64,000 bases of DNA, from positions 806,001 to 870,000 of the forward strand of contig NZ_CP042909.1 in assembly GCF_012317585.1 (NCBI RefSeq), given 5' to 3'. The notes under the pieces were generated by a model. The model was not told the DNA's origin. It ran no database searches and saw only the letters and a program-made list of their open reading frames with translations. Position 1 is the stretch's first letter, and each line of letters opens with the position of its first letter. Shown here in pieces: positions 26,780-37,270 of this stretch. This DNA comes from Thermosulfurimonas marina (GTDB lineage Bacteria; Desulfobacterota; Thermodesulfobacteria; Thermodesulfobacteriales; Thermodesulfobacteriaceae). Made by a program: the position numbers and the translations under genes.

Positions 26780-28046
26780 CGGAGTCTCTCTCCGGAAAGA
26801 AGGAGAGCGTTATTTTCTTTCTTTCCGAGATTCCGCGGGCCGGTTTGAGGAAAGGCCGGCCCGAGCCTACGAGCTTGCGGCCCTCAAACTGGTCGCCGAA
26901 GGTCGTCCGTTAAGGGAGGTAGCCGCAGAAGAGGGGCTCCCCCTGGCCCTTCTCAAAAAGGCCCTCCTTGCCGCCTGGCAGGAGGGTCTCCTCGAAAAAG
27001 AGCCTTCGGCCTTGGTGCGCCAAAAGGGTTTTGAAGGGGCCTGGTTTCCCAAAGAAGAATTCCGGCGGGCCGAGGTCTTCACCCTTCAGTGGCATCTCAC
27101 CCAGCGCTGCGATCTTTCCTGTCGGCACTGTTACGACCGTAGCCCCCGCCGGGAACCCACCCTCAGCGAGGCCCGGCGGGTCCTGGAGGAACTGGAACTT
27201 TTCTGTGAAAGGATGCGCGTTTTCGGACAGATCTCCTTTTCCGGAGGGAATCCCTTTCTCTATCCCCACTTCTGGGAGGTCTATAAGGAGGCCGCCGCAA
27301 GGGGCTTCACCCTGGCCATCCTGGGAAATCCCGTCCCCGAGGCCGAGCTCGAAAGGCTCCTGGCCCTCGAACCTCCGGCCTTCTACCAGGTAAGCCTAGA
27401 GGGCCTTTCGGAGACCAATGATTATCTCCGGGGACCGGGACACTTCGAGCGCACCCTGGCCTTTCTCAAAACCCTCAAAGCCCACGGGGTATCCTCTTCG
27501 GTGATGCTCACCCTCCATGCCCGGAATCTTTCCGAGGTGTTGCCTCTGGCCGAAAGGCTTTCCGGGCTTGCCGAAACCTTCAGTTTCAACCGTTTGGCCC
27601 TTTCCGGCCGGGGCCAGAGTCTCCTTCCGGCAGAAAGGAAGGCCTTCGAGAGGTTTCTCGAAGACTACCTTGAGGCCTCCGGCCGCCTCCGGCATCTCCA
27701 TCTAAAGGACAACCTCTTTAACCGCCTGCTTTATCTTCGGGGGGCGGAAGTTTGCGGGGGTTGCACCGGCTTTGGCTGCGGGGCCGCCTTTAATTTTCTG
27801 GCCCTCCTTCCAGACGGAGAGGTCCATGCCTGCCGCAAGTTTCCCTCGCCCCTAGGAAATCTTTACCGGGAGGGCCTTTACCAAATCTATCATTCCGAGG
27901 CCGCCCAGTGTTATCGGGAGGGCCCCCGGGCCTGCCGGCCCTGTCGCCTTTATGGAGTCTGCCGGGGGTGTCTGGCGGTCATAGCCACCTCCGGACTCAA
28001 TCCCTTTGAGGACCGGGACCCCTTCTGCCCCGGGCCGGTGGATTAG
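26763..28046 (+). CDS. sbtM: Radical SAM/SPASM peptide maturase (SbtM-like)
   Basis: Predicted to modify the upstream selenopeptide. It has 427 residues: an N-terminal winged-helix-like region (1-85) that could bind the leader as PqqD-type RRE domains do; a radical SAM core with C116-X3-C120-X2-C123 (RCDLSCRHCYDRS) for the SAM [4Fe-4S] cluster and an SGGNPFLYP glycine motif near 160; and a C-terminal SPASM-type domain with Cys at 331, 334, 339, 357, 391, 394, 400, 403 and 422 for auxiliary clusters. It starts 24 bases after the precursor TAA with only a weak ribosome site inside a hairpin. The 3' end overlaps the convergent DUF434 gene by 4 bases. The product chemistry is unknown; the thio(seleno)oxazole label used for this family is a prediction. 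Confidence 0.85.
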   Translation: MFRLASGVSLRKEGERYFLSFRDSAGRFEERPARAYELAALKLVAEGRPLREVAAEEGLPLALLKKALLAAWQEGLLEKEPSALVRQKGFEGAWFPKEEFRRAEVFTLQWHLTQRCDLSCRHCYDRSPRREPTLSEARRVLEELELFCERMRVFGQISFSGGNPFLYPHFWEVYKEAAARGFTLAILGNPVPEAELERLLALEPPAFYQVSLEGLSETNDYLRGPGHFERTLAFLKTLKAHGVSSSVMLTLHARNLSEVLPLAERLSGLAETFSFNRLALSGRGQSLLPAERKAFERFLEDYLEASGRLRHLHLKDNLFNRLLYLRGAEVCGGCTGFGCGAAFNFLALLPDGEVHACRKFPSPLGNLYREGLYQIYHSEAAQCYREGPRACRPCRLYGVCRGCLAVIATSGLNPFEDRDPFCPGPVD

Positions 28047-28684
28047 AAGGGTCGGAGGAGACGGGCTCGGCCACGGAGGAGATGTCCGGCCAGATCAAAG
28101 ACTGCCGGGGCCTCATCCAACAAAGCCCCGTCGGCGGTACAGACCACCTCTCCGGAAAGCACCCGACGCTCGGCCTCGGGAAGGGCCAGGACTTCTCCGG
28201 GAAGCGCCAGGGCCTGCAAAAGGGTCTTCCGGAGATGGGCGGCCAACTCTCCGGAGCCCGAGACGGGGGCGTCGAGATAAAGGCCCAGATAAGCGGGAGG
28301 GTAGCGGCGGAAAAATTCCCGCAGAAGTTCCAGGGCCTCCGGAAGCCGAGGGGCCAGACGCAGCCTGCGGCCGGCCCCCTCGGCATCCCGCACAAAGCCA
28401 TCTCGAGCGAGCACCAGGGTCCGCCCCTCCAGGCCGTGGACCAGGGTAGCCAGGACGTTGTAGCCGTCCACGGTCACCTTTCGGCCCCGTAGGGCCCGGG
28501 CCGGGACCTTCTTTTTCCGACGAAAGGAGGCCCGGGGCTCCGGGACCACCGCCCGCAGGAGGAGGGCCCTTTGCCGGGACGAAAGCCCGTAGCGGTCGCC
28601 TACCAGCTTAAGGGAGGCCCTTTCCGGATAGCCCCGGTCCAAGAGCCAGGCCAGATCCCGGGCGGCCTTCCGAAAAGTCTCCAC
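28043..28684 (-). CDS. DUF434 domain protein
   Basis: A 213-residue protein of unknown function. The N-terminal part ([35 protein letters not shown]) matches DUF434, best known from archaea. The following part, with [12 protein letters not shown] and later an acidic VFDLAGHLL segment, looks like a nucleotide- or metal-binding alpha/beta fold. GTG 28684 is chosen because GGGGAG sits seven bases upstream; a TTG at 28705 is also in frame. It is divergent from leuC and convergent with sbtM. Confidence 0.7.
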   Translation of the reverse strand: METFRKAARDLAWLLDRGYPERASLKLVGDRYGLSSRQRALLLRAVVPEPRASFRRKKKVPARALRGRKVTVDGYNVLATLVHGLEGRTLVLARDGFVRDAEGAGRRLRLAPRLPEALELLREFFRRYPPAYLGLYLDAPVSGSGELAAHLRKTLLQALALPGEVLALPEAERRVLSGEVVCTADGALLDEAPAVFDLAGHLLRGRARLLRPF

Positions 28685-28745
28685 CTTGTTTCTCCCCAGA
28701 TTCAAGGTTATGTATAGAAGCCATCCCGGTAAAGAGGAGGGTTAC

Positions 28746-30032
28746 ATGTCCAAACGGCCCATGACCATGGCCGAAAAGATCCTGGCCGACCGGGCGGGGC
28801 TTCCGGCGGTGGAGCCCGGGGAACTGGTAGAGGTCCCGGTAGACCTCACTCTGGCCAATGACATCACCGCGCCCCTGGCCATCAAGATCTTTGAAGAAAC
28901 CCGTATCAACCGGGTCTTTGATCCGCAACGCATCGTCTTGGTGATGGACCATTTCACCCCCAACAAGGACATCAAAAGCGCGGAGCAGGTGCGGATCTGC
29001 CGGGAGTTCGCCCGCCGTTTCGGTATTCAACACTATTATGAAGGGGGGGCCTGTGGCATCGAACACGCCCTGCTTCCCGAACTGGGCCTGGTGGTCCCGG
29101 GAGACATCGTCATCGGGGCCGACAGTCACACCTGTACTTATGGGGCCTTGGGGGCCTTTGCCACCGGGGTGGGCTCCACCGACCTTGCAGCCACCTGGAT
29201 CACCGGGCGGACCTGGTTCAAGGTCCCAGAGACCATCAAATTTGTCTATCGGGGCCGCCTCAAGCCCTGGGTCTCGGGCAAGGACCTCATCCTTTACACC
29301 ATAGGAGACATCGGGGTGGACGGGGCCCTCTACATGGCCATGGAGTTTTCCGGAGAAGTTATCCGCCGGCTTTCCATGGCCGAACGCTTTACCATGGCCA
29401 ACATGGCCATCGAGGCCGGAGGCAAGGTGGGCCTAATCGAGCCGGACCGCAAGACCCTCTCCTATGTCCGAAGACATAGCTCACGGTCCCCTCGGGTCTT
29501 CCGAAGTGACCGCCGGGCCCCCTACCGGGAGGTGCGGGAATACGATTGTTCCCGGATCGATCTTCAGGTGGCCTTTCCCCATCTGCCCTCCAATGTGCGC
29601 CCGGTGACGGAGATCCCGGAGATCCCCATTGACCAGGTGGTCATCGGCTCCTGCACCAACGGGAGATTGGAGGACCTGGCGGTGGCGGCCAAGATCCTCA
29701 AGGGGCGCAAAGTGAACCCCAACGTGCGCACCATCATCATCCCCGCCACTCCGCGGATCTATCGAGAGGCCCTACGGCGGGGCTATCTCCGGGTCTTCCT
29801 GGAGGCCGGGGCCATCGTTTCTCCCCCCACCTGCGGCCCCTGTCTCGGAGGACACATGGGGATCCTGGCCAAAGGGGAACGGGCCGTGGCCACCACCAAC
29901 CGCAATTTTGTGGGGCGTATGGGGCATCCCGAAAGCGAGGTCTATCTCGCCGGGCCGGCTGTGGCCGCAGCCTCGGCGGTCTTGGGAAGGATCGGAAGTC
30001 CCGAAGAGCTGGGACTCAGAGAGGAGGACTGA
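28746..30032 (+). CDS. leuC: 3-isopropylmalate dehydratase large subunit
   Basis: [4Fe-4S] aconitase-family enzyme that isomerises isopropylmalate in leucine synthesis with LeuD. From ATG 28746 (GAGGAGGG upstream) it is 428 residues, the length of the shorter leuC/homoaconitase-like group. Cluster ligands can be seen in IGSCTNGR and in PTCGPCLGG; substrate-site [13 protein letters not shown] is intact. Because this short class also includes homoaconitases and citramalate dehydratases, the exact substrate is likely but not certain. It is followed one base later by leuD. Confidence 0.92.
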   Translation: MSKRPMTMAEKILADRAGLPAVEPGELVEVPVDLTLANDITAPLAIKIFEETRINRVFDPQRIVLVMDHFTPNKDIKSAEQVRICREFARRFGIQHYYEGGACGIEHALLPELGLVVPGDIVIGADSHTCTYGALGAFATGVGSTDLAATWITGRTWFKVPETIKFVYRGRLKPWVSGKDLILYTIGDIGVDGALYMAMEFSGEVIRRLSMAERFTMANMAIEAGGKVGLIEPDRKTLSYVRRHSSRSPRVFRSDRRAPYREVREYDCSRIDLQVAFPHLPSNVRPVTEIPEIPIDQVVIGSCTNGRLEDLAVAAKILKGRKVNPNVRTIIIPATPRIYREALRRGYLRVFLEAGAIVSPPTCGPCLGGHMGILAKGERAVATTNRNFVGRMGHPESEVYLAGPAVAAASAVLGRIGSPEELGLREED

Positions 30033-30033
30033 G

Positions 30034-30549
30034 ATGCGTTTCCGGGGAAGAGTATTCAAATTTGGAGACAATATCGACACCGACGTAATCATTCCCGCCC
30101 GTTATCTCAACACTACCGATCCTCAAGAGCTGGCTCGGCACTGTATGGAGGATGCGGATCCCGAATTCGTCAAAAAGGTCCGCCCCGGGGACATCATCGT
30201 GGCCGGACGTAACTTCGGCTGCGGCTCCTCCCGAGAGCACGCCCCGGTGGCCATAAAGGCCGCGGGGATCTCCTGCGTAATTGCCGAAAGCTTCGCCCGC
30301 ATTTTTTACCGCAACGCCTTCAACACCGGACTTCCCATCGTGGAGGCCCCAGAGGCCAGCCGGGAGATCCAGGAGGGAGACGAGGTGGAGGTGGACCTGG
30401 AGGCCGGAGAGATCCGCAACCTCACCCAAGGCAAGGTCTATCGCATAAAGCCTCTTCCCCCTTTCATGCGCGAACTCTTGCGGGACGGAGGGCTTATCCC
30501 GCACCTTATCTGTAAGTACCGCAGCGCCCGGCTGGAAGACGACAGTTGA
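30034..30549 (+). CDS. leuD: 3-isopropylmalate dehydratase small subunit
   Basis: Swivelling small subunit that forms the active site with LeuC. ATG 30034, preceded by GAGGAGGA, gives 171 residues starting with [20 protein letters not shown]. The catalytic loop [14 protein letters not shown] is intact. It is coupled to leuC (one-base gap). tRNA-Arg follows 40 bases downstream. Confidence 0.93.
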   Translation: MRFRGRVFKFGDNIDTDVIIPARYLNTTDPQELARHCMEDADPEFVKKVRPGDIIVAGRNFGCGSSREHAPVAIKAAGISCVIAESFARIFYRNAFNTGLPIVEAPEASREIQEGDEVEVDLEAGEIRNLTQGKVYRIKPLPPFMRELLRDGGLIPHLICKYRSARLEDDS

Positions 30550-30589
30550 CAGGGGAGCCGGGGCCTTTAAAATTTGAATTTGAAAGGAA

Positions 30590-30663
30590 GGGCGCGTAGC
30601 TCAGTTGGATAGAGCGTTGGCCTCCGGAGCCAGAGGTCGGGAGTTCGAATCTCCCCGCGCCCT
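30590..30663 (+). tRNA. tRNA-Arg (anticodon CCG)
   Basis: Full cloverleaf of 74 nt: acceptor GGGCGCG / CGCGCCC, D arm GCTC / GAGC, anticodon stem TTGGC / GCCAG with loop CTCCGGA, T arm GGGAG / CTCCC with TTCGAAT. Anticodon CCG reads CGG. The CCA end is not encoded. Its 3' end directly abuts the stop of the convergent read-through small ORF. Confidence 0.96.
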
Positions 30664-30816
30664 CTACTTTTTCCCTTTCTTTTTCTTCTGGGCCCGCTTA
30701 TCCAGTGGGCACTGAGGGGCTGTGGTTCAGGTGGGGACCCCGAGCCGGGGAAGAACGATAGAATTGAGGACCACCCAGAAAAGAATCAAGATCCCCAAAA
30801 GGATAATTTCGTTCAC
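30664..30816 (-). CDS. Small one-TM protein with in-frame UGA, candidate selenoprotein
   Basis: GTG 30816 overlaps the gltX stop (GTGA) and has AAGGAGG six bases upstream, so translation is clearly intended. The conventional product is 29 residues, MNEIILLGILILFWVVLNSI then VLPRLGVPT, one TM helix, ending at TGA (30729-30727). The same frame continues past this TGA with TTAPQCPLDKRAQKKKKGKK and stops at TAG 30666-30664, exactly where the convergent tRNA-Arg ends. The tail looks like a cytoplasmic Lys-rich anchor with a Cys six residues after the putative Sec30. A small hairpin begins 11 nt after the UGA. I do not know the function. If UGA is a true stop, the gene is 30727-30816. Confidence 0.65.
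30701..30715 (-). promoter_or_regulatory. Weak SECIS-like hairpin after the UGA of the small ORF
   Basis: Beginning 11 nt after the UGA (minus strand) is UCAGU-GCCC-ACUGG: a 4-bp stem plus a U-G pair and a GCCC loop. It is short and lacks GU in the loop; position is its best support. Confidence 0.35.
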
Positions 30817-32216
30817 GAGCGTCCTCCTTGGAGATATTGCAGGGCCCGCTCAAGACGCCGCAGAACCCGTTCCCGGCCCAGGATGCGCATGATCTCAAAA
30901 AGTCCCGGGCTCACCGTCTTTCCGGTAAGGGCCACCCTCACGGGCTGCGCGATCTTCTTGAGCTTAAGACCCATCTCTTCGGCCAGACCTCGAAAAAGCT
31001 TTTCCAAGGCCTCGTCGGAAAATTCCACCTCCCGCAATTCCTTAAGCAGACGCTTAAAGACCGGAGCCACCTCCGGAGTGAGGAACTTGCGCGCGGCCTC
31101 TGGATCGTAGTCCACCTCTTCTACCAGATAGAAGGCCAGCATCTCTGCGGCCTCTTTGAGGGTGCGGGCCCGGGGCTGGACCGTGGCCAGGGCCGCCCGG
31201 AGATACTCCTCCTCGGGAAGAGGAAGCCCTAAACGCTGGATAAAGGGTTTGACCCTGGCGGAGAGTTCTTCAAGAGGGGTGGCCCGCATCCAGTGAGCAT
31301 TTAAGGCCAAGAGTTTTTCCGGGTCGAAGCGAGCCGCAGACTTGCTCACCCGGGAAAGATCAAACTTTTCGATCATCTCCTCCAGGGTAAAGATCTCCTG
31401 ATCCCCGTAAGACCACCCCAGACGCACCATATAGTTCCGCAGGGCCTGGGGGAGATAGCCCTCCTCCCGGTACTCCAGAATAGAACGCGCTCCATGGCGC
31501 TTGGAAAGACGCTGCCCGTCAGGGCCTAGAATCATGGGAACATGGGCAAACTGAGGGGGCTCGGCCCCCAGGGCCCGGTAGAGGAGGATCTGCTTTGGGG
31601 TGTTAGAGAGATGATCGTCTCCCCGGATGACGTGGGTGATCCCCATGGTGAGGTCGTCCACCACCACCGCGAATTGATAGGTGGGGGTGCCGTCGCTGCG
31701 CATGAGGATGAAGTCGTCGAGTTCCCGGTGATCGAAGGCCACCGGCCCCCGAATGAGGTCCTCCACCACGGTGGAGCCCACAGGAGGGACCTTAAGGCGC
31801 AGGACGCGGCCCGGGCCTGGAGGGAGATCCTTTTCCCGGCAGGTACCGTCGTAGCCCGGTTTGCGCCCCGCAGCTAGGGCCTCCTTGCGCTTGCGCTCCA
31901 GCTCCTCCGGAGAACACTCACAATAATAGGCCCGGCCTTCCTCGTAGAGTCTGCGGGCGTATTCCTGATAGATCTCCAAACGCTGACTCTGAAAGAAGGG
32001 CCCCTCGTCCCAGTAAAGCTCCAGCCACTCCAGGGCCTCCCGAATGGAGTCTACGAACTCCGGCCGGGAGCGTTCCCGGTCGGTATCCTCGAAGCGCAAG
32101 ACAAAAAGGCCTCCATGGTGACGGGCAAAGAGCCAATTAAAAAGGGCCGTGCGGGCCCCACCCAGATGGAGATGGCCGGTGGGGCTAGGAGGAAAGCGGG
32201 TCTTGACCTGACTCAT
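30813..32216 (-). CDS. gltX: Glutamyl-tRNA synthetase
   Basis: Charges tRNA-Glu (possibly also tRNA-Gln in organisms with an amidotransferase). From ATG 32216, with GGAGAGG upstream, it has 467 residues starting MSQVKTRFPPSPTGHLHLGG, where the HIGH motif is HLHLG. The KMSKS motif is LSKRHG. It is 10 bases after the Memo-family gene and overlaps the start of the UGA-containing small ORF. Confidence 0.96.
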   Translation of the reverse strand: MSQVKTRFPPSPTGHLHLGGARTALFNWLFARHHGGLFVLRFEDTDRERSRPEFVDSIREALEWLELYWDEGPFFQSQRLEIYQEYARRLYEEGRAYYCECSPEELERKRKEALAAGRKPGYDGTCREKDLPPGPGRVLRLKVPPVGSTVVEDLIRGPVAFDHRELDDFILMRSDGTPTYQFAVVVDDLTMGITHVIRGDDHLSNTPKQILLYRALGAEPPQFAHVPMILGPDGQRLSKRHGARSILEYREEGYLPQALRNYMVRLGWSYGDQEIFTLEEMIEKFDLSRVSKSAARFDPEKLLALNAHWMRATPLEELSARVKPFIQRLGLPLPEEEYLRAALATVQPRARTLKEAAEMLAFYLVEEVDYDPEAARKFLTPEVAPVFKRLLKELREVEFSDEALEKLFRGLAEEMGLKLKKIAQPVRVALTGKTVSPGLFEIMRILGRERVLRRLERALQYLQGGRS

Positions 32217-32226
32217 GGACCTCTCC

Positions 32227-33042
32227 TTACCAGATGAGGATTCCGGCGTAGCCGACCACCTGAGCGTAGTCTCCGGAGACCTCTCCAGAGGTGGCATAGC
32301 GAACCAGTTCGGCCCTCTGGGCCCCCAGGGCGCGCACCGCCACCAACATCACCGCCGTAGGGATGACCCCGCACATGCTGATCCTCTCCCGGGCGACCAC
32401 CTCCACCAGACCCTCGGGGTCGAGTTCCAGGATCCTTTCTAGGGCTAAACGATCCTTCCGGCGGGCCACCTCGTCCGGAACGTAGTGACTGAAATCTGTG
32501 CTGGCCACCAGGGTCACCCGTCGGGGGTAGGCCTCAACCGCCTGGGCCAGGCCTTCCCCTAACTCGAAGATTTCTTCCAGAGAGAGCCGCGAAAGGCAAA
32601 CGGGGACCAGGCTTACCTCCGGATTAAGGTATTGAAGAAAGGGGACTTGGACCTCTAGGGAATGCTCATAAAGATGGGCCAGGGCATCTTCCCGGAGAAA
32701 AGGGACCCGGGAAAGAAGGTCTTCGGCTAGAGGACTTTCGATGGGGACCTCTCCCAGGGGGGTAAGGAAGACCCCCACGGGGAGCACCGCGGCCCGCTGC
32801 CCCAGACCGGTATGGTTGGGCCCCAGAATGACCGCCACCTCCGGGGGAACCAAACGGCCATAAACCTCCCCGGCCACCGCCCCGGAGTACATGTAGCCCG
32901 CATGAGGAGCCACCACCCCCAGGGCCTCCACCTGGGGCCCCGTGGCCCGAATTAAACGGGCCAGTTCGGCCCGTAAATGGACCGGATCCCCCGGATAAAA
33001 CTGCCCGGCTACGGCTGGCTCCCGTCGCATATCTTTTAACAT
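32227..33042 (-). CDS. Memo-family (AmmeMemoRadiSam system protein B) protein
   Basis: A 271-residue member of the MEMO1-like family, related in fold to class III extradiol dioxygenases. The conserved His/Asp set appears in VVAPHAGYMYSGAVAG, LGPNHTG, YEHSLEVQVPFLQ, ASTDFSHYVP and MCGVIPTAVM. In many prokaryotes it accompanies an AMMECR1 protein and a radical SAM enzyme; neither partner is in this window. Start ATG 33042 has AGAGG upstream; ATG 33030 is an alternative. Divergent from mreB and probably co-transcribed with gltX. Confidence 0.9.
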   Translation of the reverse strand: MLKDMRREPAVAGQFYPGDPVHLRAELARLIRATGPQVEALGVVAPHAGYMYSGAVAGEVYGRLVPPEVAVILGPNHTGLGQRAAVLPVGVFLTPLGEVPIESPLAEDLLSRVPFLREDALAHLYEHSLEVQVPFLQYLNPEVSLVPVCLSRLSLEEIFELGEGLAQAVEAYPRRVTLVASTDFSHYVPDEVARRKDRLALERILELDPEGLVEVVARERISMCGVIPTAVMLVAVRALGAQRAELVRYATSGEVSGDYAQVVGYAGILIW

Positions 33043-33070
33043 ACTAACCTCTGGGAAAGCCGTAAAGTTA

Positions 33071-34140
<1,070 letters not shown>

Positions 34141-34143
34141 CCG

Positions 34144-34983
34144 GTGCCTTCGGTTAAAGTCCTTAAAGTCCTGGCCGGCGCAGTCGTGGGAGGGATCCTG
34201 CTTTTCGTGCTAGCCTGGATATGGGAGATCCACCCCTCTCGCCTGGGAAGCTCTCTGTTTTCCCCTCTTCTTAAGGGAATTTCCGTGGCCGGAGGGGGGC
34301 TCCGCAAGGAATTCGAGCGCTATATATGGCTGACCCGGGTGCGCCAGGAAAACGAGCGTCTCCTTCGGGAAAACGAGGCCCTGAAGAGTCGCCTGGTGGA
34401 ACTCCAGGACCAACTGGACCTATGCAAGGCCCTTAAGGAGGAAGAAAAGGAGGCCCTTTTCCGCCGCTATCCCCGGGTGCTGGCCCGGGTGATCTATCAT
34501 CCCCTTTCCCCCTTTGAGGGGCTTCTCATTATTGATAAAGGGGGAAAAGACGGCCTCCGGCCGGAGATGCCTGTGGTGAGTGTGGCCGAAGGCGAACCCG
34601 GGGTCTTGGTGGGACAGGTAGTGGAAACCACCCGCCATTACGCTCGAGTCCTTCCGCTTACCCATCCCCAGAGCGCCGTAGATGTCTATAGCCTCCGATC
34701 TAAAGAGAGGGGGCTCCTTAAAGGAAGGGGTATGGACCAGCCCCTCCTTCTGGACTATGTACCCTACGGGACAGACTTTCGGGTGGGAGACCTCCTGGTG
34801 ACCTCCGGTCTGGACGCCCTCTTCCCCCGGAACATCCGGGTGGGACGGATTGTGCGAATCCTTCCGCAAAGACGCCAGGGCTTTTTCCAGACCATCGAAG
34901 TAGAACCTCTGGTGGACCTGCGGCGGCTCTCCTGGGTGGCGGTTCTTATCAAACCTTTGCGGAAAAAGGAACTTTCTCCATGA
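34144..34983 (+). CDS. mreC: Rod-shape protein MreC
   Basis: Periplasmic scaffold that activates PBP2. It has 279 residues: an N-terminal TM helix (about 9-27), a coiled coil (about 55-105), then the beta-barrel domain (YHPLSPFEGLLIIDKGGKDGL and GDLLVTSGLDALFPRNIRVG). GTG start three bases after mreB; no clear ribosome site, so translation may depend on reinitiation. The stop overlaps mreD. Confidence 0.93.
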   Translation: MPSVKVLKVLAGAVVGGILLFVLAWIWEIHPSRLGSSLFSPLLKGISVAGGGLRKEFERYIWLTRVRQENERLLRENEALKSRLVELQDQLDLCKALKEEEKEALFRRYPRVLARVIYHPLSPFEGLLIIDKGGKDGLRPEMPVVSVAEGEPGVLVGQVVETTRHYARVLPLTHPQSAVDVYSLRSKERGLLKGRGMDQPLLLDYVPYGTDFRVGDLLVTSGLDALFPRNIRVGRIVRILPQRRQGFFQTIEVEPLVDLRRLSWVAVLIKPLRKKELSP

Positions 34984-35459
34984 AACGCCTGGGAATTTTA
35001 GGCCTTATTTGGGCCTTGGAGATCTTTCTGCGAGAATTTTTGAGGGTCTATCCCGGAGAAATCTTTCTGGCCGCAGGGCTTTACTTTTTCCTGGTGGCCG
35101 AAGAGCGCTCCCAGGAGGCCCTAACCGGGCTTATTTTGCTGGCCGGATACGGCTGGTTAAGGGACCGTCTTCTTTCGGTCTTCCTCACCCTGATCTTTCT
35201 CTTACACCTCAAGAGCCTTTCCCGGAGACACTTCCATTTCCGAAGCCCCTATCCCTTTCTCCTCTTTTCTGGTCTTAGTATTTTCCTCTGGGGTCTCCTG
35301 GGCGAAGGTCTTTTTCCCTATCTCTTCGAAAAGGGACTTCCGGCCCGCTGGGGACTGCATTACCTCAAATTTAGTTTCTTTTTGGCCCTCTGGTATTTTT
35401 TGATCTTTCTCCTCTATGAAGGCCGAAAAGAGGAATTTCTTTTGCCCAGAAGAAAATGA
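34980..35459 (+). CDS. mreD: MreD-like rod-shape membrane protein
   Basis: A 159-residue hydrophobic protein with about five TM segments, identified mainly by size, topology and position between mreC and mrdA; MreD sequences are poorly conserved. It starts and ends in ATGA overlaps with its neighbours. Confidence 0.8.
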   Translation: MKRLGILGLIWALEIFLREFLRVYPGEIFLAAGLYFFLVAEERSQEALTGLILLAGYGWLRDRLLSVFLTLIFLLHLKSLSRRHFHFRSPYPFLLFSGLSIFLWGLLGEGLFPYLFEKGLPARWGLHYLKFSFFLALWYFLIFLLYEGRKEEFLLPRRK

Positions 35460-37270
35460 TTCCCTCAAAGCGCACCGAAGCCTTTCAACAGCGCCTTATC
35501 CTCTTCGGCTATTTCTGCGGATTCGTCCTTTTCGTCCTCCTTCTCAAACTTTTCTATCTTCAGATTTTACGCCATCCTTATTTTTGGCGCCTGGCCCGGG
35601 AACGCACCTATGACCGTCGGCCTCTGCCGGCTCCCCGAGGACGAATCTTTGACCGTCGGGGACTGCTCCTGGCCGGGGATCGCCCTACCTTTAACCTTTA
35701 CGTAGATCCCCAGTATCTTCGAGGGAAAGAAGATGAGGTCCTGCGACGGCTGGCCCGCCTTTTGGGAGAGGATTTCTCGGAGCTCAAAAATGAGTTTTTG
35801 TGGAAGAAAAAGAAGGCCTATGGAGAAGTCCTTTTAAAAAAGCGCCTGAGTCGGGACACCGTAGCCCGTCTGGAGGCCCGACGTTATTTTCTTCCGGGCA
35901 TACGGGTCGAACCCCGCCCCGAAAGATACTATCCCTTCGGGGAGGCCTTTTTCCACGTCCTGGGTTACGTAGCTCCGATTACCCAGGAGGAAATCCGGAG
36001 ACTGCGCCCCTTAGGATACGGGCCCTCGGATTATGTGGGGCGTACTGGCCTGGAGAAGGCCTATGAAAATCTCCTGCGCGGGCGCAAGGGAGAAAGGGAG
36101 GTAGAAAGAGACGCCTTTGGACGGGTGGTCCACATCGTAAGCGAGACCCCTCCCCAGCCCGGGGCCGACCTTTTTCTCACCCTGGAGGCCGCCTTCCAGC
36201 GTCAGGCCTATGCCCTCCTGAAGGATAAATCCGGAGCGGTGGTCATCCTCGATCCCTCCGACGGAGAGGTCCTGAGCCTGGTAAGCGCTCCGGCCCTGGA
36301 TCCCAATCATTTTGTGGAAGGGTGGAGTCCCCAAGAGTGGGAGAAGATCCTGAAGGACCCCCGGCATCCCCAGCTCAATAAGGCCCTGTTGAGCTTCCAT
36401 CCCGGCTCCACCTTTAAGCCCGTGACCCTGCTTGCGGCCCTGGAGGCCCATCTGGTGGACCCCAAAGAGATCATCTTTTGCCCGGGATACTATCGTCTGG
36501 GCCGGCGCGTCTTCCGCTGCTGGCGACGCTGGGGACACGGCAAAGTAGATATCGTGCGGGCTCTAGCCGAATCCTGCGACACTTACTTTTATGTCCTGGG
36601 AGAGAGATTGGATATCGATTACCTCGCGGATTTTGCCCGAAAGTGCGGTTTTGGAAAGGCTTCCGGTCTGGGATTCCCCGGAGAGAAGCCGGGGATCGTC
36701 CCGGATCGGGCCTGGAAAAGGGTCCGCTTCGGTGAACGCTGGCAAAAGGGGGAAACCTTGAATGTGGCTATCGGACAGGGTTTCCTGGAGGTAAATCTCT
36801 TACAACTTACCCGGTTTTACGCCGCTCTGGCCAATGGAGGGACCCTCTGGCAGCCTTGGCTGGTGAAGGAGGCCTCCGGCCTCGAAGGAGGTCCTCTCCT
36901 TCAGCGCGGCCCCCGAGCCCTGGGTCGCCTTCCGGTCCATCCCGAAAATCTCCGCTGGGTGATTCAAGGGCTTACTCAAGCGGTCGAGGGAAAAAGAGGG
37001 ACCGGGCGCGCGGCCCGGGTGCCCGGAATCCTCGTGGCCGGAAAGACCGGAACAGCTCAGGTGGTCCGGAAAAAAACCGAAAAAGACCGGAAGGACGAAG
37101 AAGTTCCCTATGAAGAACGAGATCATGCCTGGTTTGTAGCCTTTGCTCCGGTAGAAAAGCCGGAAATAGTGGTAGGGGTCTTCGTGGAGCACGGAGGCCA
37201 CGGAGGCCGTGCCGCAGCCCCCATCGCCGGGAAACTTCTGAGATTCTATTTCAAGGGAGAAAGGCCATGA
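35456..37270 (+). CDS. mrdA: Penicillin-binding protein 2 (elongasome transpeptidase)
   Basis: Peptidoglycan DD-transpeptidase of the rod complex. It has 604 residues: one N-terminal TM helix (about 14-38), a pedestal domain, then the transpeptidase domain with SxxK motif HPGSTFKPV, SxD-type second motif ESCDTYF (Ser-Cys-Asp) and KTGTAQ. The start overlaps mreD, the stop overlaps rodA. Confidence 0.95.
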   Translation: MIPSKRTEAFQQRLILFGYFCGFVLFVLLLKLFYLQILRHPYFWRLARERTYDRRPLPAPRGRIFDRRGLLLAGDRPTFNLYVDPQYLRGKEDEVLRRLARLLGEDFSELKNEFLWKKKKAYGEVLLKKRLSRDTVARLEARRYFLPGIRVEPRPERYYPFGEAFFHVLGYVAPITQEEIRRLRPLGYGPSDYVGRTGLEKAYENLLRGRKGEREVERDAFGRVVHIVSETPPQPGADLFLTLEAAFQRQAYALLKDKSGAVVILDPSDGEVLSLVSAPALDPNHFVEGWSPQEWEKILKDPRHPQLNKALLSFHPGSTFKPVTLLAALEAHLVDPKEIIFCPGYYRLGRRVFRCWRRWGHGKVDIVRALAESCDTYFYVLGERLDIDYLADFARKCGFGKASGLGFPGEKPGIVPDRAWKRVRFGERWQKGETLNVAIGQGFLEVNLLQLTRFYAALANGGTLWQPWLVKEASGLEGGPLLQRGPRALGRLPVHPENLRWVIQGLTQAVEGKRGTGRAARVPGILVAGKTGTAQVVRKKTEKDRKDEEVPYEERDHAWFVAFAPVEKPEIVVGVFVEHGGHGGRAAAPIAGKLLRFYFKGERP

